A DNA stretch of 64,000 nucleotides from Channa striata (taxonomy: Eukaryota; Chordata; Actinopteri; Anabantiformes; Channidae). A program made the position numbers and the translations under genes. Below the pieces are notes generated by a model. The model had not been told where the DNA came from and did not search any database. It saw only the letters and a list, made by a program, of their open reading frames with translations. The stretch covers positions 8,166,462 through 8,230,461 of the forward strand of contig CM065169.1 in the NCBI GenBank assembly GCA_033026295.1, written 5' to 3'. Of this stretch, positions 1 through 10,334 are shown piece by piece; the first letter of the stretch is position 1, and each line of letters starts with the position of its first letter.

Positions 1-2150
1 AAATGCTTCAAACTGTTGGGTTGTAACTATAGAGACAACAGAGAGGAGGGGCAGAGTGGATTCAGGACCACACCTCCAGCTCAGCAGAGTTTTAGAGCAG
101 AAGAGATTGGCTGACACAACATTAAAGAACTCTGTGTTTAATTATTGTAATAATGGTACAGCGCAGATATTTTCTATTTTCTGCTGCACCTTTATTAGAA
201 TTTAGAAAAAAAATGAAGTTTGTGATCATGTCAGCTAAAGAGTTTTATGACAAAACGATCCAGGCTAAAACAAATATGTCTTGTTCTGTATTTATATTAT
301 GTACAGTGCAGAGGCCCTAGTGTAATTTAAAAAAATGTAAAGTTGCAAAAAAGTAGAAATAGACATAAAACAGCACAAAAGAGACACACAGTAAATATGA
401 CTAGATACAAAATGACCACAAAGACATAGAAGACAACCAAATAAATTAGCATAATAGACAAAAAATAACTAAAAGGAGACGAAAAGCAGCAACAAACTAA
501 AGTAATGCCAATCTACCCTTTTTCTTTTGTAGTTATTTTAATAAAAACTATAAATTTAATTTAATTTATTCTAATTTAACTTAAATTTTAATTTTATTTG
601 AATCAATCTTCCCTTTCTATTACTAGTTTAGTATTTACTTATTCATGATATATTTAATGTCCATTTAAAGTGTGATCTAATGTCATAGTGTGCTTGTGCC
701 TGCTGGGCTCAGTAAAGTCGGGATCCAGGAGGGCGTCCCATATTTTTCCACCCTGAATTTACATGCACTGCAAAGTAGAAATATTCACCCTTAATATCCC
801 TTTGGCCAAAAATGTTAATGCTTTTTTCCATGTGTTTCCTAGATGGTACAAATACGCGTGTACACGTGCGTGTGCACTGCAGCTACACTGCGGAAGTTCA
901 CTGAAAAGCAGTAACTTGACTTTTGAAGCGTGGAATTGAAAAAGTGTATTCAGAACTGTTGTGGCTGAGCGACTCTCTCTTTCATGTCGCCATGGCTCAG
1001 CCTGGGACGATCACCTGGATGCTGCTGACTGCGTGAGTTTTGCAGGTATAAGGTGTGAAGCAGACTTCATTAAAGACGGGTGAACTTTAATCCAACATCC
1101 TGTGTTATTGATGTAAACTGACTGAATGATTTAACCACAGCTGATGCTGAAGCAGCTACAAAGACAGAACCACTCACCCAGTCATCAAAAGACTCTCTGC
1201 TTGATTAAACAGATTAGAAGCTACTCCCTTAGCATTTATGGAAACACATTCGATGAAGTGCCCCATAAATAAATTGAGTTTTTGATATTCATCATGAAAA
1301 TTCAATCAAATGCAAAAAGCAGCAACTTCAGCACTGTGAGGTTTAAGATTATCTGTTGACATAAACGTGAGGATTCGGGCCTTTTACCTTGTACACACAC
1401 CAAAATAAATGTTCAAAATGCTGAAATATAGGCAAAGCAATGAGTAAAATGTAAAAACACAGTTTGTGACTTTATGACACGAAGACCTTGATGATGTTGC
1501 TCTGTGATTTTATGATTTAGATTTCTGTTTGTCTGTAGAGTTACTACTTTTCACTCTAAATGGTCAGAAACAACAACCTGGTTGTTTAGCACGGGTCTGT
1601 TGTCTGTTCACCTTGCTGAGTTTATTCTCCCATAAAAACATAGTTAGTGAACTTAAAGGATGAAGCCTTGAAAGAAAAGTGTCCAGTTAATGCAATAAAC
1701 CACATAACTTTAAACTGATATCATAAATCATAATCATACCTGCACATTCGGAAAAGCTGCTGTTGTCTCTTGGCCGCATCTAATTATGTTTAAATAACGG
1801 AGCAGCCTTCACTGTTCCTTTAATAACAAAATATGCATAAATAGTACAAAATGCAAGTGTTTGAAACTGTGCATATTCACCACTTCCGTCACTAACACTA
1901 CACACTTTAGAAAAGGGAATTGTGTGGAACTTGGACACAGTCACAGGTTTTGACTTGCTGTCTCCCGTCTGAATTCTCTCTGACAGATGACGCTGACACA
2001 CCACTGGAGGGTTGTGTCACCTTCATACTGCCACACAGGGATGAAAACACGCTGACAACAAATTACTAACACAAATGCAATAACTACTGGCATCATGACT
2101 GGAAAACACGACAGCAACAAATACGAAAGCAGTGGATCCCAACCTTTTAC
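1..2150. other. Gene-poor AT-rich DNA, no supported gene
   Basis: I see no supported gene here. The open frames are short and lack recognisable domains. The only item of note is a weak candidate first exon at 992-1032, described under findings. Confidence 0.6.
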
Positions 2151-2155
2151 CTTTT

Positions 2156-2224
2156 TTCCCTGTTGTCATCAAACCTTTATGACATCAAGGTTTGATGACA
2201 ACAGGGAAGGTTTGATGACAACAG
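2156..2224. repeat. Near-perfect hairpin with a third half-copy
   Basis: A 22-bp arm at 2156-2177 is the reverse complement of 2187-2208, separated by a 9-base loop. The core arm reads TTGTCATCAAACCT on the left and AGGTTTGATGACAA on the right. A third copy of about 16 bp (GGTTTGATGACAACAG) follows directly at 2209-2224. The structure is seen directly. Whether it is a MITE relic or a local fold-back duplication is not known. Confidence 0.85.
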
Positions 2225-3035
2225 CAAAGAGCACAGAGACATTTTCTTGGTCTTTTTAAACACAATTTAATACGTCTCAGTTTAGTCAGAAACAGTCATG
2301 ATGTGATACATAAGATGCCATACTATTGACAGTTTCCTTAGAACCATATTGTGTAGGTCTCCACATTTTACACTGAGATTGTGATGGGATTGTGGTGACC
2401 TGTCTCTGTGCCACAGGTGCCGTAAATCTAGATAAGAGCAACTCTGTTAATTATCTCTGGGAGAGCAGAGGAGATAAGCTAAAGGCTTGAAGAAGTAGTT
2501 TGGGAGCAGCCTATTAAATGATAATAACACGATTTTGGAGACTACCAGCAATTTTCCCAGTTTGCCTCCTGCATTTAAATGTATACAAGAACTGGGAGAG
2601 GACAGAAAAGCAACTGAGCAATAAAACCAATCTTTATGATTGGACAGGTGACAGATTCATTTCATGTAGGCTATTTATGGAAATTTCCTTTCATATTGCT
2701 ATTAAGGTGCCATTAAGGTGAGCAACCCCATTTCAATCAGGAATTAGATCAACAGAATAGGTATTTAGGTATTATGTAGGGAAATAAATGGCTAGATTCT
2801 CCTGTAAATGTTATAGGCTAAAGGAGAAGGAGGCACATGAGGACTAGGACATTTCTCTAATGGAGTTTATATTGGTAATGGTGATGTAGAAATGAAAAAA
2901 GTTGGTGAAGGGGGAACAGTAGAAGTGGAGAATGGCCCAACAGAAGCTGAAGGGGAGGAGATGGAGGACTTACCTTGACCAACACTGAATTTAATGTTGA
3001 ATGACATTGCAGGAGATGAAGATGGAGCAGACTAA
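2225..3035. other. Non-coding stretch, nothing recognised
   Basis: No domain-bearing reading frame, RNA gene or family repeat is recognised. The 67-codon frame at 2518-2721 has no family resemblance and is probably chance. Confidence 0.5.
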
Positions 3036-3038
3036 CTT

Positions 3039-3431
3039 CTAGTGTTGGGGAACGTTACCTTTAAAAGTAACTAATTACATTATAAAGTTAAGGGATCAGT
3101 TTAAATGACGTCGTTACCTGTATTCTCACAGAGGCTTCAAGTTATGGCATTACATGCCTATCCTGTTGGTCTAAATCACACACCTGAACACAAACACATA
3201 CGTCACTTACAATTTAAAGTTACAAGCCTTTTAAACACGTGCATTAATATTGCAAAGTGCATATGTTCTGTGTATTACTCCAGCATGCAACCAGTGCTGC
3301 CAAAAATGGTAAATTCACAGCTGATTTCTGTTACTGTGACAAAAAGTACAGACATTGGTAGCATAAAGTAACAGATTACATATTTGAAAATGTAATTAAG
3401 TAACTGATTACTTTAATGGCGGACCTAACGC
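3039..3431. mobile_element. MITE-like dispersed repeat of the 'GTTACTTT' type
   Basis: The left edge reads TGTTGGGGAACGTTACC, followed by TTTAAAAGTAAC. The right edge (about 3367-3416) contains GTAACAGATTACAT and TAACTGATTACTTTA. These edges are imperfect inverted copies of one another. This edge type is familiar from short non-autonomous DNA elements that are very common in teleost genomes. The interior holds no transposase. The family name and exact ends are inference. Confidence 0.5.
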
Positions 3432-3641
3432 CTTAGATTAAACACCTGATTCAGGTGGTCATCAGATAGATAGTTAAAAAACAGTTGCCCAACTCCTCAA
3501 AGACAAGACCACCAATTCAGCTCCTATGAAGTATGGGAGTCTCGGAGGATGGTCCCTTTCAGTCACTGTCCTTTACGGCTCTGTTTTAAGGGGAAACTCA
3601 CAAGAAGTAACCCCAGAAACATTTATAGGAGGAAGTCTTTC

Positions 3642-3884
3642 TGTGTGGAGTTTTTACATTTTCTCTGTGTGCTTGCGCTGGTTTCCTCCCACAGTCCAAA
3701 GACATGCATGTCAGGTGACCTAAATTGCCTGTAGTTGTGAGTGTGAATGGTTGTCTGTGTGTGTGTGTCTCTTTGTGTTTGTCCTGAGGTAACCTGGAGA
3801 TCTGTCCAGGGTGGACCCCACCTTTTGCCCAAGGACAGCTCGGATAGATTCCAGCCCCAGTGATAATGAATGAATGGATGGATG
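3642..3884 (+). mobile_element. Teleost LINE/SINE-type interspersed repeat ending in (ATGG)n
   Basis: The segment contains GTTTCCTCCCACAGTCCAAA, then AAATTGCCTGTAG, CCTGTCCAGGGTGGACCCC and ATTCCAGCCCC. It ends in GAATGAATGGATGGATG. This order of phrases matches a highly abundant fish repeat whose 3' end carries an ATGG-type tail, so the copy is on the + strand. I recognise it from the general pattern and not from a database search. The antisense open frame across it (3623-3907) is not a gene. Confidence 0.7.
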
Positions 3885-3899
3885 TTAGCCAGATGTGTG

Positions 3900-4440
3900 T
3901 TAGCCACTAGGCTAACTTTGTCTGACTCACGACTGGTGCTGTGAACAGCATACAGATGTTCCTATTACAACAAGTTGGAACAACACTGATGAAAAAGGAG
4001 TTTGCGGGCTCAACCTTTCACATTTTACATTTTTATTTACCATAATGCCAGTTATTGTAGCTTCAAAGGTTAAATGTGTAAAGGACATTTGGTTTTGCTT
4101 GTTATTAAAATGAATAGTTGGCCCACATAATTAAGCTAAAAATACAGCACAGATATTCTATTTCACGTTTATATGAAATATGGGTTTGTGCAGTGACCGA
4201 CACAGCAAACATTTACTCACGTTTGCCTTTATTTCTCTGCTGAGAAGTAAATCACATTCTTTTAACGTACATTGTGAATTATTATTGTCCCCAAACACAC
4301 CTTAGGAGAAATATGGATTAGCTGCTTTTACTATTTTCAAGAGAAATTATCCTGGAAGTGGTGGCAGAAAGAAATAAAGGCGAGCTCAACTCCGTGAGTC
4401 TTTGCTTCAGTATGAAATATATACGTATTTGTAATTGTAA
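3900..4440. other. Non-coding stretch, nothing recognised
   Basis: AT-rich DNA with no supported gene, RNA or family repeat. Confidence 0.5.
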
Positions 4441-4469
4441 GTGTAGTTAATAAAAAGAACTTAACATGT

Positions 4470-4738
4470 AAAAAATTAAAATTTTAATTATAACAAACAG
4501 AGCCAAAAATAAATTACCTGGTATTAAAATAAATTACCTGGTATTAAAATAAATTACCTGGTATTAAAATATACCTGGTACTGTTTCCTGCTGTCTGTTG
4601 AAGTTCTCATTTATCCTGGAGATTTCTGCTCTATTTAACTATCCAAAAAGCCTGTTTACACAGAAGCCCCACAGAACACGTTCTTTAATTTATGATCTTA
4701 TTAAATTGCAGGACATCTCTATGATTTACAACTAACAC
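4470..4738 (+). repeat. Direct duplication, first copy (partner 5737-5975)
   Basis: Shared blocks include TTTTAATTATAACAAA near the start. A long almost identical run, from AATTTATGATCTTATTAAAT to GATTTACAACTAACAC, ends at about 4738. The same run ends at about 5962 in the partner. The two copies are in the same orientation and flank a Tc1-like relic. Confidence 0.75.
4511..4570. repeat. Three perfect 20-bp tandem copies
   Basis: AAATTACCTGGTATTAAAAT is repeated exactly three times, followed by a degenerate partial copy (ATACCTGGTA). It lies inside the first copy of the larger 4470-4738 / 5737-5975 duplication. The second copy of that duplication does not have the expansion. Confidence 0.9.
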
Positions 4739-4739
4739 C

Positions 4740-5470
4740 TCATAGTGCCTTGTGTTTTTGGATCATTGTCATGCTGGAATACAAGATGTTTTCTGCCTTG
4801 ACAATATAATACAGGGTCAAGGTTCTCAGCCCAACATTTGAGTAAGCAGGGCTGTTTTATTAAGAGATTGGAAAGAGAGAGGGGACAGAAAATTTGCAAT
4901 AGAAAATGATTGACAGGGTGTCTTTGTAGCAACACCTATGAATTAGAATGTGTAGCTGGCATAGGCTGCATCCCCCATGACCCTACACAGGATTGAGTTG
5001 ATGATAATGAATAGACAGATGTTTGGTTTACACCTGAGCAAACACTTTCACCCATGAGTTTTTATTTAGAGATGTTCTAGTGGCAAACTGGGCCTGTAGA
5101 TGGGCATAAAGAAATGTATGTTGACTTTACCACTCAAACCACTAAGCACCAAGACGATCTCCTTGATGGAGTTTTTTGATTCCAAACCCAGATCATTGGC
5201 ATCCTCCCGAGTAGTTATAGGCTAATTTTTACTGGATTCATCTTTATCATTGAAACTGCAAGGGAGATCTGCATGGAAACATCAATCAAGGAGCAGAGCA
5301 GTTAATTCAGACTTCCATTTCGAATAATTGCACCAACTGTTGTCACCCTCAGGCTGAAGGTCTTGACTCCAGCCTGTTGGAGTCTTGGTGGTGGTGGTCT
5401 TGGCCATGGTGAAGAGTTTGGAATCTGGGCACCTTGACATGGGCACTCAGTGTTTTGGGCCATCAGAAGA
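4740..5470 (-). mobile_element. Degraded Tc1-like DNA transposon relic
   Basis: Read on the minus strand, a start codon at 5407-5405 opens a frame beginning MAKTTTTKT, which resembles the usual N-terminus of fish Tc1 transposases. The surrounding text on the + strand (TCTTGGCCATGGTGAAGAGT, and CACCAACTGTTGTCACC upstream) is the antisense of a familiar teleost Tc1 element. Farther along the same strand (about 4745-4800) a frame reads LVFQHDNDPKTQ, which corresponds to the FQxDNDPKH region around the second catalytic aspartate of Tc1/mariner transposases. Between them the frame is broken, and a fragment of another repeat (about 4955-5021) interrupts it. Tc1 transposases normally have about 340 residues, and no functional protein can come from this copy. 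Family assignment is by motif recognition only. Confidence 0.65.
4955..5021 (+). mobile_element. 3' fragment of the ATGG-tailed teleost repeat
   Basis: GGCATAGGCTGCATCCCCCA and CCCTACACAGGATTGAGTTG, followed by GATGATAATGAATAGACAGATG, match the expected 3' end of the repeat family seen at 3642-3884. The 5' part is absent. It sits inside the Tc1 relic, so the insertion is probably nested. Confidence 0.5.
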
Positions 5471-5736
5471 TAATATTAGATACACACCCAGCTTTAACAT
5501 TAAGCAAGTGTGCAGTAAAATAATGTACTTTTTTCATTTACCTACACAAATCTTCCTACTTTTATTTGAGCTGTGTTGGTAAAGGAACAATAGGTCAAAC
5601 AGTTTTTGTTATAATCATGTCCAATAAAGCCTGGAAGTTGGGCATCATTTAGATTTTGTTTGGTTAAATGCTGCTCATGTGGGAGTGGATTCTCTGTAAT
5701 TTGATATTATTTTATGTCAATTTATAAAACAACTTC

Positions 5737-5975
5737 AAAAAATTAACTTTTAATTATAACAAATCAGTACAGTGAAAATAAATTAGCCAAAAATGTTTGC
5801 TCAGTGTCTCACTTCAGTATGTATGTCTCTTGGTCTCCCTGTCTAGTTCTACATTGTCAGTTGTTTAACTATCCAAAAGCATGTTTACAGTGACACCCCA
5901 CAGAACCCTTTAATTTATGATCTTATTAAATTGCAGGACATCTCTATGATTTACAACTAACACAGTATAGTGTAG
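5737..5975 (+). repeat. Direct duplication, second copy (partner 4470-4738)
   Basis: It carries the same TTTAACTATCCAAAA, CCCCACAGAACC and AATTTATGATCTTATTAAAT blocks as the first copy, with scattered substitutions and small indels. It lacks the 20-bp tandem expansion. Confidence 0.75.
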
Positions 5976-5979
5976 TGTT

Positions 5980-6810
5980 TTTACTACAAGTAACTGCCAC
6001 TGAGCTGCTAGGATGCTCCTCATGTTCTTTACCATTCAAGGAGAAAAATAATTTGTGGTAATTAATTGGGATCTTAATCCTCACTCACTTCGAGACTTAA
6101 AGGAGAAAAAGTAATCAGACTTTGCAGACTGTGAAATCAACAGATTTCCAAACAATCACCACTATATGGTGATTTTGGTGAAGAAGGACGCCTGTGAGCA
6201 AAGCAATATGTCCTATTAGATCTGAAGTCTATAACTTAGTGAGAAACAGTGGGACACCATGTAATGTATGTACTACACACTAACATACAATCTCAGTCAC
6301 ACATTTGTGTGTAGTTTGTGCCATGTCAAAACTCATAATGACAAAGCAATGAGTTTTCCCAAATTCATTAGGGTTTTATAATTTATGTTACATCAAAAAT
6401 ATTTTTTAAATATGTAATGTGAGGATAAAAGCGCGCAAATATGGCGGCCATATGACTTACCCGTTGTGCAAGTGAGTTGTCAAGCTAAAAATTCCTATAT
6501 TAATATTTAGTTTGGTTCAGCTGTGTCTAAATTACACTCCTACTCTCAAATGGAAGCAAATAATGCAAACTTTCTATCTCACTGTCTACGTGTTAATAAG
6601 TACTGAACTTCATGTTTTCATTGACAGTAATAAAATATGTTTTCCAGTTTTTGGTGTCCCCATGTGATTTGAGACTCAGGTAAATGTTTTTTTAAAGTAT
6701 AGTCAAACATCTTCTCTTGAATATATCAGGATATACTGTGACATTTGATCTAATTCATATTTGTTTTCATTATGTGGAAACCAGCATTGGGTGCATCGTG
6801 AATTTATAAA
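5980..6810. other. Non-coding stretch upstream of the lectin gene
   Basis: AT-rich DNA with no supported gene or recognised repeat. Confidence 0.5.
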
Positions 6811-6814
6811 TTAA

Positions 6815-7191
6815 GTTATATCTGCCATTTGTGTAGCTTATTATTTTGAGATGCTGGGCAATTTTATTCGCACTTAATGGTAGAGTTTAACAAAAAAGGT
6901 ATAATTTTGGGAAGAGTTGTTACATAACACAAACACGGCATCCACTGAGCAGTAGACACTGTCTTTCTCCTGTTTGCTTTGTCTGTCATGGCACGGGTGT
7001 TTCACAGGCGTGTAATTCCAGTCCGAATTTCATTTTAACTGCCTGAAAAACCTGTTGTGGCTGTAATGAATCTCATGGTCCAAACCTGTGGGTTCGATCT
7101 ATAAAAGTCACACACTCACATGTGTCACAGGGCAGTAGCTCGCCAGAGATCCAGAGGTGCGTCCACAGGTGCATCGCAGAGCACAGACAAC
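6815..7191 (+). promoter_or_regulatory. Lectin gene promoter with TATA box
   Basis: A canonical TATAAAAG lies at 7100-7107, 85-92 bases before the start codon, leaving room for a start site near 7130 and a short 5' leader. The same box in the same setting (TCTATAAAAGTC then TCACATG) precedes the second lectin copy at 19225-19232. The two flanks also share CTGCCTGAAAAACC and, farther out, ATTTGTGTAGCTT (about 6825 and 18925). The promoter was therefore part of the duplicated unit. The TATA box is seen directly. The start site is inferred. Confidence 0.75.
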
Positions 7192-8443
7192 ATGAGAGCT
7201 GTCGCAGCGTTCGTGCTGGTGCTGTGTTACCTGGCCGTTGCTCGTGGTAGGTCCAGCCTCTTAACATATTAACAAACTTTACAAAACTATTTTTTATGCT
7301 GGTAAGGGAGTACAGTATCTTTCTATTCCCACAGCCTGGATCTGCAAGGAGGCGCCACAGCACTACTTTGCTGTACAGATTGATGCTGGGCAGGGACAAG
7401 TTGTGATGAGGGACAGGGAGAATCTGGCATATTTCCTAAGTGGATCGACTTGGTTCAGACTGGGTACATCCAAAATCAAGCATGTCTCAGTGGGATCTGC
7501 AGGAATTTGGGGAGTTGACCCTTTCAACAGGGTCTACAAATACGTATCAGGCAACTTTGTGCTTTCTGAGGGTAACTACACCTTTCCCATGCACAATTTC
7601 CAAAGTGCACAGTTACCACGTCTTACTAACTAAATTACCCGCACCTTCATGCGTCTTTAGGTGTGTCTTTGCAACAGCTGGATGCTGGAGGTGCTGGTCA
7701 AGTTGTGGGAATCAGTATCTCCTCCACAGTCCACTGTCTGAAAAGTACCCTTGCCTCGACGTACGGGCAAGTGAGCGTCCTGAACTGGGATTCCCTGTCG
7801 AGGAATCTGGTATATTACAGCTGTGGCCCACTGTACGGATGCTGGGGAACTGATGCAGCTGATCGGATTTATGTAACACAGGTTGAACCAGCAAAACCAC
7901 AAGTTTTTTAGCTGTTGGTTGCACTGTTACACCTCTTACTGATAATAACAGTTCATCATTGATGCTTCTTATGACAGCGACTTACACCAAACACATGTGA
8001 AACCAGCGGCTGGATGCTCGTGGATGGTGCTGCTAAAGTGGTTGAAGTTGGGAGCGACGGAAACGTCTTTGTCGTGAATGCACAGGGCATCGTCTACCAA
8101 AGGTAAGCCTGTGACGCTCGCACACTAAGGGAATTTTGTTGCATGGAAATGATGTTGCAAAGAATCAAAAACTCAATCAGTAACATAATTGATCATGTGC
8201 ATTTGACGTTGAAACTTTTTAAATGTGTGTTTCCTACACATCTCCTACAGAGAAACGATTGAACATAGTGACAGTTTTACAACCATCTCCTCTCTCCACA
8301 GACTTGGAATCTCTAGCGGTGCTCCGCAGGGAACACAGTGGGTTCAAATCCCAATGTGCATGTCCATCAAACATGTGACCTATGACCTGGGCACACTGTG
8401 GGTTGTGACCACGGGGGGGACTCTCATGCAGTGCAGTCATTAA
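7192..8443 (+). CDS. Fish-egg-lectin-like secreted protein (tectonin repeats), 5 exons, intact
   Basis: The coding exons are 7192-7246, 7335-7571, 7661-7881, 7978-8102 and 8302-8443. They total 780 nt and encode 259 residues plus stop. All four introns (88, 89, 96 and 199 bp) are GT-AG, and the phases join exactly. Residues 1-18 form a signal peptide (MRAVAAFVLVLCYLAVAR), with mature protein starting near AWICKEA. The rest resembles the fish-egg-lectin / tectonin beta-propeller family: HVSVGSAGIWGVD at 68-80 is the classic tectonin blade motif. Related blade signatures are LYGCWGTDAADRIYV (155-169), VVEVGSDGNVFVVN (192-205) and HVTYDLGTLWVV (237-248). Seven cysteines (22, 123, 152, 158, 178, 232, 257) remain in the mature chain and could form disulfides. 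Family members are about 250 residues, bind N-acetylglucosamine or lipopolysaccharide-type ligands, and are found in eggs and body fluids. The role here is inferred from the family. No lesion is visible. Confidence 0.92.
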
Positions 8444-8625
8444 TGTGTTCACTGTTTTTAATCTAATCTTTTAGTCTTCTGAGGACCCAGTTTTAAAAAA
8501 AGGATCATGCCTACGTAAAGACTCTGGTCAGAAAATTAAGGTGGAGGAACTGTATTGTGATTCTCTCTCGAATTAGTCAGCAGTAGAGTATTCAAACATT
8601 TAAAATCTGCTATCTTTTCTGTTGC

Positions 8626-8631
8626 ATTAAA
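8626..8631 (+). terminator. Poly(A) signal of the lectin gene
   Basis: ATTAAA occurs 183 bases after the stop codon, in TTTTCTGTTGCATTAAAAAA. The decayed second copy has the matching TTTTCTGTCGCATTAAAAAA near 21961-21980, which supports this as the real 3' end region. Confidence 0.6.
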
Positions 8632-8791
8632 AAAAGATTAAAAAAAACCACAAATTTCTGGTGACTTTTTATTAATAGATTAAATAAGAAGATACTTAGA
8701 TAAATTAGATATATTTGCATGTCCTGAATGAAACTCTAATGAAACTCTGAGAAACTTGCTGTTGCAACATCTGCATTTGCATTTGCAGCAG

Positions 8792-8850
8792 ATTAACACA
8801 GAAAATATCAGGTCTCACTTTGTGAAATCTAACAACCAAAATTAAAAACT
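8792..8850 (+). repeat. 59-bp perfect direct repeat, first copy
   Basis: 8792-8850 is identical to 8925-8983, beginning ATTAACACAGAAAATATCAG and ending AAAATTAAAAACT. The spacing is 133 bases. Shorter shared blocks upstream (ATAAATTAGATATATTTGC, GAAACTCTGA) show that a larger segment was duplicated in tandem. Confidence 0.9.
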
Positions 8851-8924
8851 ATCAACTTGGTCTCACTTTGGATAAATGTAAATAAATTAGATATATTTGC
8901 TAACAATGAAACTCTGAAAATTAA

Positions 8925-8983
8925 ATTAACACAGAAAATATCAGGTCTCACTTTGTGAAATCTAACAACCAAAATTAAAAACT
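8925..8983 (+). repeat. 59-bp perfect direct repeat, second copy
   Basis: Identical to 8792-8850. Perfect identity implies recent duplication or conversion. Confidence 0.9.
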
Positions 8984-9117
8984 TTGAAGCTCAACTTGAT
9001 ATTCAGCTTGCTTCCTATGGCTGTAGTCTGCGGGATAAATGTAAACAAGTGTCATAAAACAGTTGTCTACATTCCCTAGATTAAAATAACTCTAAGCAAT
9101 TAGATGGAAAATGCTCC

Positions 9118-9250
9118 ATTGGATGACATCATCCAAAAGAGTGTTTCTCAGTTTGGATGATCTCAGCTCATTGCTCATGATTAAGAGGCTGTAGACTATT
9201 TCAACCTTTGGATGACATCATCTGAACTCCTGATGATGAAAGATGAAGAG
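9118..9250. repeat. Palindromic 'GATGACATCATC' repeat
   Basis: TTGGATGACATCATCCAA (about 9119-9136) has inverted 8-bp arms. The run GATGACATCATCTGAACTCC near 9212-9231 recurs with few changes at about 29887-29905, inside another inverted repeat. The two loci appear to share a short fold-back repeat family. Confidence 0.6.
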
Positions 9251-9488
9251 AGAAGTTTAGAGGCACTGATATACATGTACTTCACAAAGTCAAGTCACAG
9301 GACATTAGTTGAAATTTATAAAGTCACCCCATTTTAATCTGCACAAAGCAGGGCCTTCTTTTATTTTGAAAGGCTTATTTTGACAAGGTCCCTGCACAAG
9401 ACAGGATGGTGTGACCCAGTACCTGTAATCACAGTGATTACTGTGATTCATAAATTGAATTCAAACGTTAGAGCGCCCTCTCTTGGCC

Positions 9489-9490
<2 letters not shown>

Positions 9491-9527
<37 letters not shown>

Positions 9528-9549
9528 AAACACACACACACACACACAC
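9491..9549. repeat. (CT)n followed by (CA)n microsatellite
   Basis: About 34 bases of CT dinucleotides run into TTTCAA and then about 19 bases of CA dinucleotides. Confidence 0.97.
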
Positions 9550-10095
9550 TAATCCCCCTGCCAAATAATTACATGAAAACCAATAATTCTGATCCTCTAA
9601 TAACTTGTTAAAGAAAACTGTTGCATATCATGCTTAAATATGAGATAAATTCCAGCTACGCATTAAACACCAGTCTCCCACATGACTGTATCAAGGGAGA
9701 GAATAAGCGTCTTGGCCCACGCACACACAGAGCTGTGTTGCAGCCATTCTTTATTATGATGCTCCATCAACTATTTGTGAGCTGGATAGCGTCAAAGTGT
9801 CTGGCTAGGATCTCAGGATCTGGAACTATTTTCCAGCTAGTTCCTAAAACTGGTACAAGAAACAAACAACACAAAAACCCAACAATGCTCACGTTGACTC
9901 ATCCACCTTTTCTCTGCATCTCAACGGTAAAGTTGGAGGTAGAGTGACTTTGACAGTAGAACAATATTCAGTGAAGTGTGGCAAAATATTTAATCTAGAA
10001 AGAGCATAAAAAGCAAAAACTTTACAGACTTTCATTCATCTGATCACAATGAGCTGAGAGAAACAGTTTTATTCTGGGTGTGCGACCTTTTGACC
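9550..10095. other. Non-coding stretch before the LINE
   Basis: No supported gene. The 108-codon frame at 9621-9947 has no recognisable domain and unremarkable composition, and I treat it as chance. Confidence 0.5.
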
Positions 10096-10111
10096 TTATT
10101 TTAATGAATTA
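10096..10111. repeat. LINE target-site duplication, 3' side of the element
   Basis: TTATTTTAATGAATTA lies directly next to the 3' end of the minus-strand LINE. It matches 12895-12910 (TTATTTTAACGAATTA) at 15 of 16 positions. Confidence 0.8.
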
Positions 10112-10135
10112 CTACTACTCTTTCGGCTTTTCCCA

Positions 10136-10330
10136 TCAGGGGTCGCCACAGCGAATCATCCTTTTCCATCTCACTCTATCCTGGGCATCTTCCTCTCTAA
10201 AACCAGCTAACCTCATGTCCTCTGTTAGAACGTCCATATATCTCCTCCTTGGTCGTCCTCTCGCCCTCTGGCCTGGCAGCTCCATCTCCAACATCCTTCT
10301 ACATATATATTCACTATCCCTCCTTTGCAC
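10136..10330 (-). pseudogene. LINE reverse transcriptase C-terminal remnant
   Basis: This frame reads MQRRDSEYICRRMLEMELPG near its start and ends MIRCGDP, the typical C-terminus of this LINE family. Continuing upstream in the same frame one reads EARLRWFRHV, so the domain is present but out of frame with the reverse transcriptase before it. The segment that normally lies between (roughly a hundred residues) is missing. Confidence 0.8.
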
Positions 10331-10334
10331 ATGT

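Noticed and set aside
3623..3907. Minus-strand 94-codon frame
   Set aside because: It lies antisense within a high-copy interspersed repeat.
4511..4570. Possible CRISPR-like array because of regular 20-bp units
   Set aside because: The units are contiguous with no unique spacers, so it is a simple tandem repeat in a eukaryotic genome.
7657..7924. Minus-strand frames opposite lectin exon 3
   Set aside because: Shadows of the real + strand exon.
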